Below are positions 11,270 to 24,339 of a DNA stretch of 64,000 bases, piece by piece. This stretch comes from Simmondsia chinensis. Taxonomy: Eukaryota > Streptophyta > Magnoliopsida > Caryophyllales > Simmondsiaceae. The notes under the pieces are model-generated. The model saw only the letters and a list, made by a program, of their open reading frames with translations. It ran no database searches and was not told the DNA's origin. Positions within the stretch are counted from its first letter, which is position 1. Each line of letters starts with the position of its first letter. The DNA lies in NCBI GenBank assembly GCA_018398585.1, contig JAGTTD010000015.1:7073001-7137000 (forward strand). The letters run 5' to 3'. A program made the translations under genes and the position numbers.

Positions 11270-14200
11270 ATGGCAGCCCCTCCCCCCTCTCTATTGGATT
11301 AGGGTTTTTTTATGGCAGCAAGCGAAGCCTCCTCTCCTCGCCTCTCCTCCCCAACGACCTCTATTCGCCACACCCTAGCCTCGTTGCACCTATGGCGGCT
11401 CACCCAAATAGGTCGGCCATCTCAACCACCTCTATGGTAGCCCTCCCAACATTGTCATCTCCTATCCCTAGTTTAGCTCGGTTCTCGCCTCCCCTATTGC
11501 CTCCCCTAGCGCTCAACCGTCCTTTTTTCCGAATTTAGGTGTGATTTCTCCTTCGTCTATCCCTAATAGTACCACCAAGGCTTCCCTTCCCCCTCCTCTT
11601 GTCGGATCAATTTCCAACTCCTCATATGTGGCATCTCCAACTACTTTTTCCATGTCCACCGTAACTATTTCGTAACTGTTAAATTAGAGCAATCCACTTA
11701 CTACTTTGCTTGGCGTGAACAAATTTCCATGATTTTTTGAGCTCATTGACTCATGGCATTGATAGCTCTCTCCCTTGCCCTACCCATATCTCATTCATAC
11801 CGACGTGTCTTCTGTCCCTAACCCTAACTATACATTCTAGACATGTACGGATCAAACTATCCGTTCATGCATCCCTGCTATCCTTGCTCGTCTTGTCCTC
11901 AATGATGTCATACAACATTCTATATTCAAACGTATGTGGGATGCCTTAAACGAACAAATTTAGAGATCATTCTCTTGCAAAAGAGTTTGACTTATGGATC
12001 AATTAGCCTTTCTTCCAAAGATAATAAATCAATGAAGACTTATCTCTTTGAACTCAAATCCATAGCTGATGATCTTGCTGCCATAGATTCCCCTATCTCC
12101 AATCGGAAACTTCTCCACTATTGGGCTTCCCCTTGAATACGGCACTTATGGAACATTAATGAGCAATTACCCCCATCAACCTTTCCTTTGGCGATTTGAA
12201 GACATCCCTACTCAATGAAGAAGCCGCTCATGTTCATATTACTTCACTTCATCAACCTTAGATGGCGCACACCCTCATTGCTCACGGTCAAGGACATGAG
12301 GCATCCGGTGGTGGTCAAGGCCGTGGTGGCCGTGGTTGAGGAGGTCATGGTAATCGGAACAACAATCATTAAGGTGGATCTGGTGGCCACGGTACTGGTG
12401 GATGTTGTTACTCACAGCAGCAGATGTTCGGTTTTCTTCCACAGACGCGTGGTGCAGGACACCTGAAAACTGGTTTTGCTCCTCCACACTATGGTAACTT
12501 GGTAAGACGTACAAGTAATTTTTCTCATCAGTTTGGTGATAGTATTCTTGGTCTAGGTCTAGGTATCTATCAGATTCGCCAAAATTTGTTTATATTGTTG
12601 TTTAGTGCCCTCATCACTACTCTTAGTCTAATCCCATCCCCTGTCTTTCTGCTATGTCTATTACTGAGCCTGACTATACATGGTACCCATACACTAGGGC
12701 GTCTAATCGTATGACACCAAACTCAGGTATATTGCATTATTCTCGCCCTTTATACAAGTTTTGAGTCTATATTAGTTAGTAATGGGTCTTTATTACCAGC
12801 TATACATGTTTGTTCTTCAGTCATACCTACTAACACCCATCCTTTATATTTGCCTAATATTTTCCTCGTACCAAATATCACTCATAATTTGCTTTCTATT
12901 AAGTTATGTCGTGATAACAACTGAATTGTTGAATGTGATTCTAATTCTTTTTATGTTAAGGACAAGGTAACGGGGACTCCTCTACTTCAGATGCATAGCA
13001 ATTGGACGCTATACGATTTTTCACCACAACACACTGGTTTCATTGCACATATAGTTCCTACAGATACCTAGCACAGATGATTAGGTCATTTAGAAAATAA
13101 TGTTTTGAGTATTTTGAATAAACATTTTTTAGTTTCTTTTAACAGATCTTTTGTTGGACATTGTGAATCTTGTTGCTTAAGAAAATCACATCGTTTGCCT
13201 TTCGATCATGTTGTGCATAACTCTACTCATCCTTTATAGTTCAATTATTTTATTTTGATATTTGGCAAGCCCCCCTAACCTCTAATTGTTAGTTCAAATA
13301 TTATGTTATTTTCATTGACGACTTCTCTCGTTTTACATGGTCATACCCAATGCAATTGAAAGACGAAGTTTATAATCTATTTTTTTATTTTAAAACATTT
13401 GTTGAAAACCAATTTGATTGTAAAGTGTTTTCAAAGTGATGGTGGATGCGGATTTGATAATAGAAAAATGGCTGCTCTTTATCGCTGTCATGGTATACAC
13501 TTTCATCTTTCCTGCTCTGAGACTCAATAACAAAATGGGGTAGCACCACTCAAACATTGGCATATTAGTAAAATGGTACAGACGCTTCTTTTCCAAGGTC
13601 AACTTTCACCTAAATTTTGGGTTAATGCGGTCTGTATAATGTGCTTTATCATCAATCGTTTACCAATACATGTCTTACATAACACTTCTCTCTTTGAAAA
13701 ACTATTTAAAAAAGTTTCTGATTACTCATTTTTTCGCATCTTTGGGTGTGCATGTTATCCTAACATCACACCCCATAAAATTGGCTCCTCAAACTATTCC
13801 ATGCATTTTTCTAGGTTATGCTACACGATATAAATAGTATGATTGTTTTGATCCTATAACTAATTGGGTGCATGTCAGTCACAATGTTCACTTTGTTGAA
13901 ACATTATTTCCTTATTTATCTATCATGTCTAGTATTGCATGTTCTACTAGTATGTTACCTATGCCATATGAGGTACCCATTACTATCACTCATGCCTAGC
14001 ACACACCTCCACCACCTATGTTATCTTTACCAGTTACTGACACTCACGCTTCACGCACACTCACTACACCTACTAGTGTGTCTTTAACCATGGGTGCGAT
14101 TTCTCCTATAGTACCGCATGCTCATACAGAAACCACCATACTTGATGATCCACAACCTATGCTCGAGTCGTCTTCTCCATGTCTGACACAAGTCCCCACA

Positions 14201-15880
14201 GCTTCTCTAGATGTGTCCTCAAGTGCACCTTCCCCCGCACCACATAGTCTTGTATCATGTACCCCCACTACTAGTCTAGACCTAACTGTCACTGCACCTC
14301 CACCACCTTCCACTAATGTGCATCCAATGCATACTTGACTTAAAGATGGTATTCGAAAATCAAAACATGTTCTGTCCTTGTCTACAATTACGGTAGTACA
14401 AGAGCCCATATGTTTTTAACAAGCCGTTAAGAACCCCAAGTGGCAAGAGGCGATGGCTAAGAAGTTCAATGCTCTGTTATAAAATCAAACATGGGATCTT
14501 GTTCCTCCTACACCTAATTATAATGTTGTTGGAATTACTTGGAAACATAAGGTTAAGTATAAGGTAGATGGGCCTGTTAAACGGTTTAAGCAAGGGCTTG
14601 CAGCTCAGGGCTTCCATCAATTTGAAGACATAAAGTATTTTAAACTCTTAGTCCTTTCGTTAAACCTACCATGGTACAGTTAATTCTTTCTCTAGCCATT
14701 TCTTTCAACTGGTCAGCTCATCAACTAGATGTCAAAATTTCCTTTTTACATGGCTATCTTACACAAGAAGTCTACATGAAATAACCTCAAGGCTTCATAC
14801 ATCCCAAGTTCCCTAATCATATATGTCATCTTCATAAGCTCTATATGGACTTAAGCAAGCTCCTCGGGCTTGATTTCAAAGGTTTAGCACGTTTTTTCAT
14901 AGTAAAGGTTTCTATTGTAGTTGGGTTGATCCGTCTCTGTTCATTTTTCAGTCTTCCACTGATATATTTGTCTTCTCCTTTATGTTGATGACATCATACT
15001 TATCGGGTCCAACTCTAAGCTACTCACATCTTTCATTGACCATTTATCTCTTCAATTTGACATGAAAGATCTTGGTGCTCTGCATTATTTTCTTAGTGTT
15101 GAGGCTAAGTATAGTGCCAATGGCCCTTTCCTCACCCAACATAAACACACAATTGATCTTTTACTCAAACATGATAGGTTAGACTCCAAGCCCATACAAA
15201 ATCCATTCCTAACTAGGACTCAACTTTCTTAAACAGAAAGAGAATTACTTGCTAATCCTACTAAATGTCGTAGTGTTATAGGTGCTCTTCAGTGAATGAC
15301 TAGACCGGATATCTACTATGCTGTTAATTTTGTTTCCTAGTTTATGCATGCTCCCAGGTCCTCTCGTTGGTAGATGGTTAAACATATACTACGGTACCTC
15401 AAGCTCACAGTTGATCATGGTCTCACCATACACCAAAGCTCGTGCAAAACTAACTGGGTGGTTGTCCTAATACCAGACATTCTACCACAGGATATGCTCT
15501 CTTTCTTAGGCCTAATCTCATCTTCTGGTGTGCTAAGAAGCAACCTAATGTTGTAAAGTGCAGTACTATGTCCGAATATTGAGCTGTGGCCAATGCTGTT
15601 GCTTAGGGTGACTGGCTACACTATCTTACGCGAGATCTTGGCATTCGTCCATCCAGTCCTATCATTCTTTAATGTGATAATGTTTCTGCTATCTACCTTG
15701 CAGCTAACCTAATTTCCAATGGTCGCACCAAACACATGGACGTTGACTATCACTTTGTTCGTGAGAATTTTCTTAAGGGTGATCTCCAGATTACGCCAAC
15801 AACCAAACAGATTGCTGACATCTTCACTAAGATCCTTCCGCACTCACAAAGCCAATCTTCACATTGGTCCTCCCATTCAG
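11270..15880 (+). pseudogene. Copia-2 gag-pol remnant
   Basis: Gag (about 11,690-12,140) retains the UBN2-type block 'LKSIADDLAAIDSPIS'. A Gly/His-rich degenerate stretch follows (12,290-12,420). A GAG-pre-integrase piece lies near 13,070-13,230, and the integrase C-terminus near 13,573-13,833 ('FRIFGCACYPNITP'). A Thr/Pro-rich linker occupies 14,018-14,338. RT has LYVDDIILIGS near 14,980-15,012 and 'MKDLGALHYFL' near 15,062. RNase H runs to about 15,850. Stops and frame breaks are frequent throughout. Confidence 0.8.
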
Positions 15881-15889
15881 ATTGAGGGG

Positions 15890-16052
15890 CATATTAGGAT
15901 ATATTAGAGATAGATATGGCCTTGCATATCTCATCTTGTATTTTATTAGTTTATTCTTATTTAGAAAGGGTTAGTTTTATCCCTATATGTATTCTCTCTA
16001 TTTATACAACACTTGGCAACTATGTTAGGTATGCCACTTTAATCAATATTCA
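15890..16052 (+). repeat. Copia-2 3' LTR
   Basis: It follows the polypurine tract ATTGAGGGG, contains TATTAGGATATATTAGAG and ends AATCAATATTCA, followed by TGATT. It pairs with 11,053-11,224. Confidence 0.8.
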
Positions 16053-16057
16053 TGATT

Positions 16058-16699
16058 TGGTCCATCGGCCACCTTCATATTTATCCCACTGTTCGTTAAA
16101 AATTTTACATTAGGAAAGATATGTGTAGCAATTTTTTCTCATAGAGGAAAATTTTTTTTTCCAAGGTTTAACATTTATCACTTTTTATTTTGTCTACTAA
16201 ATAAGAAAAAAGAGGAATTTTTTTTTAAAGAGTAACCATTAATCCTCCTAAAATGCTCTTTAGTTTTGGGGTAAGAGCTTATGTGGTGTATTATCCACAC
16301 AAACAAATTAAGGATGGAGAGGTTTTTTTTTTTTTTTTTGATAATTAGCGACAAGAGCCACAATACAAAATAGGCAAACCCATAAGAAAGAATGGAGTGT
16401 TTATTAAACATGATCTATCATCATCTACAAAAACCAATCTCTTTTCATATCGAGAAGTTGAGAATGTACTAGAGTTACAATATATATCGTGTTATGTCAT
16501 GTTTGTATTTGTATTATATGAGAGGATTTAAAAAGTGGCTTGTCTGAGCATGACCCATTTATGAAATAGGGCAAAAAACCCTCAACCTTACCCAATCCAA
16601 TTAATAAACAAGATCTACATTGTCCATTTCATTATATGGTTAACCTTTGATAGTTTGTCAATTTACAAACATAGAAATAATAGAGCAACATTTTAGAAC
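16058..16699. other. AT-rich stretch, no gene seen
   Basis: It contains an 18-bp T run near 16,322-16,339 and other homopolymers. No open frame with recognisable motifs and no LTR or TIR pair were found. Confidence 0.6.
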
Positions 16700-17090
16700 A
16701 AGTATGCCTGTCTTCATTGCCTAATAAAAGGGTATGGGTATTGGATGAGTATGGCAATTTCACTTCTAAATCTTTTTTCCGACATCTTACACTGCATAAT
16801 TGTTTTCCAGTTTTTCCCTTGTGTTCTTATATGTATAAAACTGAAATATCCTTTAGAAACAAGTGCTTTTGTGGTATTTACTTCTTAACAAGTTTATCTC
16901 AAGATTGCCTATAGAAATGAAGACCTTTTAAGGTTTGTCTGCAAGTGCAATGTGCTTCTACAGTGGGAAAGGACGCAATCATTTATTTTTACATTATAAA
17001 GCTGCTTGGGATTTAAGGTGCAAGATGTTCTTGCTTTCTTGTCCAAGTGCGGGGTTGATAGTATCCTTTTTATCAAGTTCCATTCTGTAA
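16700..17090 (+). pseudogene. LINE (L1-type) zf-RVT C-terminal fragment
   Basis: The 65-codon frame at 16,717-16,914 carries 'RVWVLDEYGNFTSKSFFRHL', matching the zf-RVT (zinc-binding region of plant non-LTR RTs) pattern RxW.L...G.F.VKS. Downstream, in other frames, come 'RRPFKVCLQVQC', a CVxC-like position and 'YFYIIKLLGI', the expected order for this domain. It is a 3' fragment only; the endonuclease and RT are absent. Confidence 0.6.
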
Positions 17091-17212
17091 GAAAGAGGAT
17101 AGACATCATAATATTATTGTATGTTGAATACTAGTATCGCATTTGTATATTTGTAATTTACGTTGTATTTTGTTTCAAGTATTTTTCTAGTATTTGTCAT
17201 TTATGTTCATAG

Positions 17213-17680
17213 TTATTAGGGGTATAATAGCTAGGCATTATTCCGTCTCTTTTCTCCTCTATTTAATTGACTTGAGGACGCTAATATGATTAGCCACTAA
17301 TTTAATTAATATCTCATAATTTGAGATTAGCAGAAATCATCCCACTAATGTAGTGGGAGGATTTTGTCCCCTTTTTAAGGAATATTGGTCAAAGGAGGAC
17401 TAGGTTAGTACCTATAAATAGTCATCTCCTCTTCCCCTATTAATAATTTAATCTGATTATGAATTTAGTAACTTCTCCAATACTCACCTCTCTCTATGGA
17501 GTCACCATCCCCGACTCTTGATTTTGTGATGTGAAAACCTACAGGACTCTGGTAGTCCTGTAAGTTGATACTTCAAGTTCCTAAGGTGACTAGAAAAATA
17601 GTAAGCAAGTCTTGATCCTATTCCGCAATTGAGATATTTCGTAAACTTAGCGTTTGTGCATTTACCTATATTTTCCTTCA
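17213..17680 (+). repeat. Probable 5' LTR of a decayed copia element
   Basis: It begins TTATTAGGGGTATAATAGC, has a good TATA box (CCTATAAATAGTC near 17,411) and ends CTTCA just before a strong PBS. No 3' partner was recognised in the window; it may be lost or too diverged. The left edge is approximate. Confidence 0.6.
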
Positions 17681-17681
17681 G

Positions 17682-17694
17682 TGGTATCAGAGTC
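17682..17694 (+). promoter_or_regulatory. Primer-binding site, initiator tRNA-Met type
   Basis: TGGTATCAGAGTC matches 12 of 13 bases of the plant initiator tRNA-Met primer site TGGTATCAGAGCC and lies 2 bp after the proposed LTR end. Confidence 0.8.
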
Positions 17695-17894
17695 ATTATA
17701 CTTGTCTTCACCAATTAACTACTAATTTTGTGATAATTAGTAAAATAAAAATGGTTAGATTACCATGAAGATGTTACATGAGTAGATCTAGTTTTTCTCA
17801 AATATGCTATGTGCATTTGATTGAGTTTAAACATGTTACATATTACTCTAATTTCTAGATTGGAGGATGAATGTGTTTCATGAACCCTAAATCC

Positions 17895-19105
17895 TAATTT
17901 CAATATTTAATGGAGAAATTTCCCGCATGAACCACCATGAAAGAACTGACTGATATGGTTCAGTCAGAAAGGACCACCCGTTGCCTGAGATACGCCACCT
18001 ATGTGATTGGCAATGACGGCAACGTCCGGCCAAGCGGAGAGAGACGCTGAGAATGTGGTCAAGTCTCGAGAATTTTTTCTGATGTTTGCACGATGCATAT
18101 CCAAACGAATTCACCAATTAAAAAATCAGATTTGTTCCGGTCCAAATGAGAGACCCAAGGCACGTCGGAGGTTCGAATCATGCCACAAAACCTTGCGCAG
18201 GTGTCCTTAGAGGAGGTGATGATACACACCGGATGTCGCCAGGCCATCAGGACCTCCATTCCAGTTACCGCCATCACCTCTGCCGCGATATACCCCTTCT
18301 CAGTCTACCGCCAACACTCATTCAACAATCCAATCACCAATCGCCAACCAGATCTCTATACCCGCCAGCCTCTTCTCCTCCATTACCGCCAGAGCACATC
18401 TCGCCAGCCTTCCCGCCAAGCTTCTATTTATGGCGTCACCCCAGCGCATATCCGGCTGCCGCCAGGACCCCATGAGCTCCTTCCCCCCATGCTCGCCCAT
18501 CAGCCATGCCATGGAAGCGCCATCAACAGCTACCTTCTAGAATCTTCCATGGCCTACCACCTCACCATAGATATTTTGTAGATATTTAAGGTATTTTGTC
18601 TATAAATAGGGAGTGATGGATTAGGGTTGAGGTATATCTCTCCCCCAATTTCTCTCTGTCTTCTTCCCTTTCTAAACCCTAATTTATATGTCTTCTCTCC
18701 TTTTTTACTTGTAATCCTCCATTATTGGAGCTCATCTAACAATATATAATACTTTTACTTGAGATTCCATTTTATTTAAGCTATATTATATTTATTATCA
18801 TATCAGGCAATCAGGGTGGAATAGAGCCTCATAGAAACATCCTCGACGGTGCGATATCCTACAGCACTCACTACCAGAATCTATTTCCGGCAACCTGTCC
18901 CAGCCTCCGTGCTAGTCGCACTAGCCGCGGTGATGGGCACCTGCGGTGGTGGCGCAAGAAAGTTAGAAATGACCGACATTTTGGAGGAAGAGCCGGTGTT
19001 CGATGCCGAAGGCATAGTGAATTCAACCACCTTAGTGGCAGCATGGATATCAGGTGAACGGGAAACCATTGGCCACTTCCCCTTCGAAGGCGACACATAA
19101 ATTGT
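17895..19105. other. Unexplained GC-richer block with promoter-like core
   Basis: This block interrupts the 5' leader of the 17.2-23.5 kb copia element and is clearly less AT-rich than its surroundings. It carries overlapping open frames on both strands (18,180-18,581 plus, 133 codons, Pro/Gln/Arg-rich; 18,881-19,096 minus, 71 codons, starting MSPSKGKWPMV), none of which I recognise. Between them, at 18,585-18,830, lies an AT-rich segment resembling a plant promoter or LTR U3-R (GTCTATAAATAGGGAGTG, then CT-rich leader, then TTATCATATCAGGCAATC). It could be a captured gene fragment or an inserted non-autonomous retroelement. No TSD was found. Confidence 0.4.
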
Positions 19106-19559
19106 TATAGGATGTTAGGGTTCTAGAAGTTTATAAAAACAAAAATATATATGGACAGGCCCAATTATCGACTTAAGAGGCATATGCGCTCGACTATTTG
19201 GCCTAGTGATTTTTGTAATCATAACATATATTGACTTTTGTAGTCATAACATCAGTTGCTAAAGTCAAAATAAATTGTTATTGACTTCTGTGGTCATGAC
19301 ATGGGTTGTTAAAATCGTAAATGTAATCATGATTTGTTCCTTGCTTAAATTTTAGTAATTATTGTGGACTTTTGTGATCCTTCTTGAGTTATTGAAATGG
19401 ATTTGTTCCTTATTGAGTTGAATGATTGATTAGATTTAACATTACAAATTATGTTAGTTAAGATGATTATGAGCTTAGCAAAATTTTCGATCTAATGGCC
19501 TAAGATGTAATGTGATAATCTAGTTAATTAAAAATTGAAAGTGTGTGCCTTAGTTTAAT

Positions 19560-22500
19560 GTTGCCGGGGTTCATCATCTAAGTGATTATCTGTTCTTTAG
19601 AAGAGTTTAAAACTCTATCCCATAACTATGTCCATAACAAAACTCGATGAGTCTGAACAAATGGAATGGCAAGAGTAATTGTTAGTTGGAAAAGATTGCA
19701 ATGCACATTAGATTGTGTTGTATTATATATGCAATGACCTTAGTGGCATTTGAGAACTATAGCAGTGCTATAACTATATGAAACTAAGTTAAGGATCACT
19801 TACGTTCAATTTTTTTTTTCCCTTTTGTTCTTTAAAAAAAACCAAAGGAGATTAAAAGATTCAAATGGTCTGCAGACGATCACCTCCGGGGGATGTACAC
19901 CACTATTCATGACTTGTAAGATTCTAGAAATGAGAATTAGCCAAATGATAGGTTCTTGTAGTGATATGTTCACTAAATGACCCTAGGTGTAGCCACATGG
20001 AGCCACTAATGATCAATGATGAGTAAATCAAGATATTTGTTATCTTGAATTGGAATCAAAGTATCACGAAGCCAATCGAGTAAATGCTCTAATTCCTTGG
20101 TTTGTGAGACTTAAGCATGAGGGTTTTGTGCCCAAGCCTAGTTAGTTTTCTCAAAATTCATCTGCCTTGGTATGTTGTCTTAGTAAACAACATATTTTCA
20201 TAGAATGGTTAACTATGCTCTTGTATGTCTTGAGCTAAAACAAGGGTACCTTTCTCTATCAACATTCGAATTATGCTCATATTTTCATTTACCTTTAGTG
20301 GCTCTTTTATGTTTGGATATGGTCTTCTATGTGAAGTTTTTCTCTAAGTTTGACTTGGATTATTGTAACTCCTGAAAAATATTTGTTACTTTTATATTTG
20401 TTAAGTGGCATGCTCTTTTTAATTATTTTCGTCCAAAAATAATAAACCGATTAGTTCGGAAAGGCATATTGGAATCAATCTCTAAGGTACACTTCTCTTT
20501 GTGAGTTGTGTTTAGTAGAAAAGGCAATTACCAAAGGCATTTTAGTGCAGCTTTAATAAGAACCCGCTAATTAGAGTTTGATATGTTCAAACACTTGTAT
20601 ACTTGTGAATATAAAGGTGGGGAAATAGTGCGGTTCACTTTGTTACATTCATAGGCTACCATTTACATTATTGATATGTTGACCTCTTACTTTGTCATTA
20701 TGAAGTATTGATTTTTTCAAGTGCTTCATATAGGATGCTGAACGTCAAATATGAGATTTGTGTAAAACTCTTTGTAACTACAAAGGTAGTTAATATTTGT
20801 CTGATTTGTTCAAGGCATTTATAGAATAAGGGTGTTCCTAGTCAATAGATGAATCCTAGAATGTCATGACAAAATGATGTTGTGGACCAAAGGACTCGAA
20901 CCTTGCTTGATATGGTTTGGTCAACAATGGTAGGAGCAACTCTACCCAAAAATTGTTTGGGGGATTCTCTTTCGTCTACTGATTATTTGCTTAACCATGT
21001 TCACAATAAGTCTATTAATAGTGAGCACTATACCTTATAAGTTAAGGAATAGTGTCAAACTTGTCATGGGCTATGTTTATCCATATTGATGTTATGGTTG
21101 TGTCCATAACTCATTGCACTATTTGGGAAGCTTGGTCTATGAGGTGTGTAATTTTGTTGACAAGCATCCTAATAAAGGTATAACATGGGTGGAGTTATAT
21201 GTGTTGACTTCTTGGTGGATGTGTTCCCTAGTATGTGAAGTTAAATTAAAAGGAAATTTTGAGTTGTGTGAGTTCTTAAATGAGGATTCCACTAGCGAAG
21301 TTGGGGAAGTTTAAGTTTTCTCAAACTCAAGAGTTCACCAAGGATAGTGGAAGTGAGATGAGTTATAATTAGGTTACACCTATCCGTTGGGATAAACCTA
21401 AACTGCGTAACATTGATCGCGATCTCATTCTGTGGTGCTATTTCCATATCAAAAGTAAGTGTTTTCTACACACTTTGTTGAAATAGGAAACTGCTTCATG
21501 TAGAATCATTGATTTCACCTATATCATTGTGAATGGTAATCAATATGATCTGATCATACATAATATGTGGGAGTTGATTGTTTTCTTACATGGGCATAAA
21601 TATATTAGAAGCAAGTTGGTCTTATTTTTATCTTAAAAATAGGGGTGTCTTATTTTTAAGCACAAAGTAAGTGGATCAATTAATAAATATGAGACATTGA
21701 GTAAGTGGGTGTTGATATTAAATTGAGGGTATGGACTAGAATGAGGCATTTCTTTCATAGTGAGAATTGCCTTAATAAGCCTAACTTCTTGTCATAGTTG
21801 CTTAATTGGACTTAGTGTTCTTCAAAATGGATGTCAAGATGATTATTCGGAATTGACAACTTGAATGCGAAGACTTCTATAGGTTAACCCTTTTGTTGTG
21901 TTACAAATGTCTCCTAGATGATCTATTTATAATCTTCAGCAGTCATCCTACAGTGAAAATGGAATTCTATACTATTTTTGGTTGTCCATAATAGGTGAGG
22001 ACTATTTTCATTATGTCAAAAAAAATGATGAAAAGAGAGAATCTTGTTTCTCTCCTTATGTGTTAATGACATTTGTTGGAAGAAAGCAGCATGGAAATGA
22101 CTAACACTTCTTAATGGTGGTTGTCCTTTACTTTCGGATGAAGGAAAACAGTAATGCAAACAATGTGTTCATAAGTCATTCTAAAGGTCTCTTATTTTGT
22201 CATGAGTGACCTTTATTAAGAAATCCCATATGATTCTAGATGCATTGCTGAAGATAGTCCTATCATGGAGTGTCGCAAGTAAAGATTTCAGCATTGCCTC
22301 AAAACAAACGAGAAAGGAAACAGATGAGTGACGTTCCTTATTCAAGCATTATAGGAGCTTAATGTACATTAAGTTATGTACACTCTTGAATATTTGTTTG
22401 ACTGTTGAGATGGTATGTCCATGCTCAAGTTGTCAAACCAATTAATTAACAAATAAGAAAATATTTAATTACCTTTGTGGTACTGTAGTTTTGTTCCATT

Positions 22501-22900
22501 GTTACCTAGGTGGTGATATAAGACTAATTAGATTGTTAGTTCGGATTGGGTGATGGCCAAGATGATCATAGATGCATCTGTCGATGTGTTCGTTCTTAAA
22601 GATGGTGTTGTTTCTTTATCTTGAATGTGACAAGAAGGCATTACCCTATCCATGTCAGAATCCAAGTATGAAGATTGTGCAACAACCTAAAGATCTATGT
22701 GTTTGAGAAAGTTTAGCTACAGTTGAATGTAACAACTATTTCTAGGCACCTGTTGTGGTGCAAGTCGATGACATGGTTGAAATGCAAATATGCAAAGGAC
22801 CAGAACTTATTTCTCATGCAATTTTGTGAATGGTTTCTATGTGATTCATTCTTGTTTGCACAAGTGACCTAAGGCACATCAATGTAAAGATGTCACTAGG
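19560..22900 (+). pseudogene. Severely decayed copia gag-pol (Tnt1/Bianca-like organisation)
   Basis: Copia motifs survive in scattered frames. A gag-like start lies near 19,620. An integrase piece near 20,875-21,010 reads 'RTRTLLDMVWSTMVGATLP' (family RRNRTLLDMVRSMM). A connection block near 22,300-22,400 ('MSDVPYSSIIGA', family MSKVPYASAVGSLMYA) is followed by RNase H (22,540-22,790; 'DADWAK', 'LSMSESKYEDC', family LSTTEAEY). Stops interrupt it every few dozen codons. About 600 bp of non-coding sequence follows RNase H (22,900-23,540), as seen in copia lineages with long 3' regions. Confidence 0.65.
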
Positions 22901-23654
22901 CTATGATCAGTCCACTCACACGGATGATCACCTCGATGCTGGGTGCCCAGGAGACGAGACCATATGAGGTCACGTTTTGAGTAAATATGGATCTCGTCAT
23001 GCCTTTATACATGAGTTGTATGAGAGGCATAGGATACAATGTTGCCTTAGTCTGAGATGAGATTCTGAAGTGTCGAACATGGATTTCATTTAACTTGTTC
23101 CATGTCATACCTGTTAGATAGCCGAATTTTAGTAGTATATTGTATATTTCCTATGAGGAAATTCATGTGCCATAAATGATATAGTGACGTGCAATTAAAT
23201 GGGAGCAATGTCATAACATACGTATCATACTGTATGTACTTTGAGATGACCAGAATTGAGAGTGATTGAATGGATTCCCTCTTCTTCACTGTGTGAGCTC
23301 ATGGGCTTAATAGTCCATGTTGGTACCCTTTAAGACTTGGAACCATGTCATGAAATTGGAAACTGGTGCTTCTACTTTAGCTTGCAATCGAAGGGCATGA
23401 TAGATGCGGTCAAGCAGAACACGTCTAAGAAAGCGACTAGGCTAAGATGGATTATCTGTGTGTCCAAAGAAAAGTTATTTTGGCGTTACCTAAACTGCCC
23501 AGGCATTTATGTCACATCAGTTGTGATGTAATCATAGTTGTGTGAATTTACCATATTTGTTTGAGGGATCAATGATGCTAGATTCTTGGTGATGCAAAAT
23601 GGTTGAGGGTATTATGAACTTATTTATGTGTTCTTGAGCTCAGCACACACTATC

Positions 23655-24330
23655 CTATGTTGTGTTCAGAGGTCTTCCCCAAGGATAACCAATTAGATAG
23701 TTTATTTCTGAAGAAGGTATTGGCCACTGTTAATTTATAGGTGACGGCAAAGTCTAACAGAGACTTACCCTCCTCGTTCCCCGTTCCAAAACTAAAGCCT
23801 TCATGGTGAGATACACAACCTTCTATGCTCGCTCCCACATGCCCATTGAAGTCTCCTCCAATCATAACTTGTTCGCTCTAAGGTATGCCTTGCATTCTCA
23901 CGTCTAAGTCCTCCCAGAATCTAGCCTTTTCCAGTTCTGTCTGCCCAACCTGTGGAGCGCAGGCACTTACAATGTTCAATATCTCCTTATCTAAAATTAG
24001 CCTGATGGTAATGATCTTATCGCTAATCCTAATGACCCCTATTACTTTGTCCCCAAAGAAACTATCCACAATAATACCCACTCCATTCCTTCCCTTGGTT
24101 TGGCCCGAATACTATAGTTTATATCGTAGCACGTCTCTTGGCTTTGTGCTTACCCACCTAGTCTCTTGGAGGCACATAATGTTGATCTTTCTTCTCGTCA
24201 TCTTTTGAGCCACCTCAAAGCTCTTTCTCATTAGTGTGCCAACCTTTAATGTCCCAAATCGCAGGTTCCCCAACCCTTTTGAAGATGGCCTTAAGTTTTG
24301 AGCTCCATTACTAGTAAAGTTCATAAACTA
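23655..24330 (-). pseudogene. RTE-clade LINE endonuclease domain
   Basis: On the minus strand, three frames cover an APE-type endonuclease in order. At 24,112-24,324 there is 'LRFGTLKVGTL' and 'RKINIMCLQETRWV', with the catalytic Glu in QET. At 23,878-24,081 'MGIIVDSF' is followed by 'LNIVSACAPQVG'. At 23,650-23,865 'MIGGDFNGHVG' carries the catalytic Asp/Asn of GDFNGH and is followed by 'SLLDFAVTYKLTVANT'. This wording is typical of plant RTE elements. The copy stops before the reverse transcriptase, so the 3' part is missing. That is unusual, because LINE copies are normally truncated at the 5' end. Confidence 0.85.
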
Positions 24331-24339
24331 TCTATCAGT

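Larger units (their letters stand above)
11053..16052 (+). mobile_element. Copia-2: full-length but dead Ty1/copia element
   Basis: LTRs of 172 bp (11,053-11,224) and 163 bp (15,890-16,052) flank about 4.7 kb with gag, protease, integrase, RT and RNase H in standard copia order. TGATT at 11,048-11,052 and 16,053-16,057 is a plausible 5-bp TSD. The LTRs are visibly diverged (tens of differences), and stops occur in every domain, so this is an old insertion. Domain spacing matches Copia-3, and both are RE1-like. Confidence 0.85.

Noticed and set aside
18146..18200. tRNA-like B box (GGTTCGAATC) suggesting a SINE
   Set aside because: No A box at the right distance, no tail and no TSD were found.
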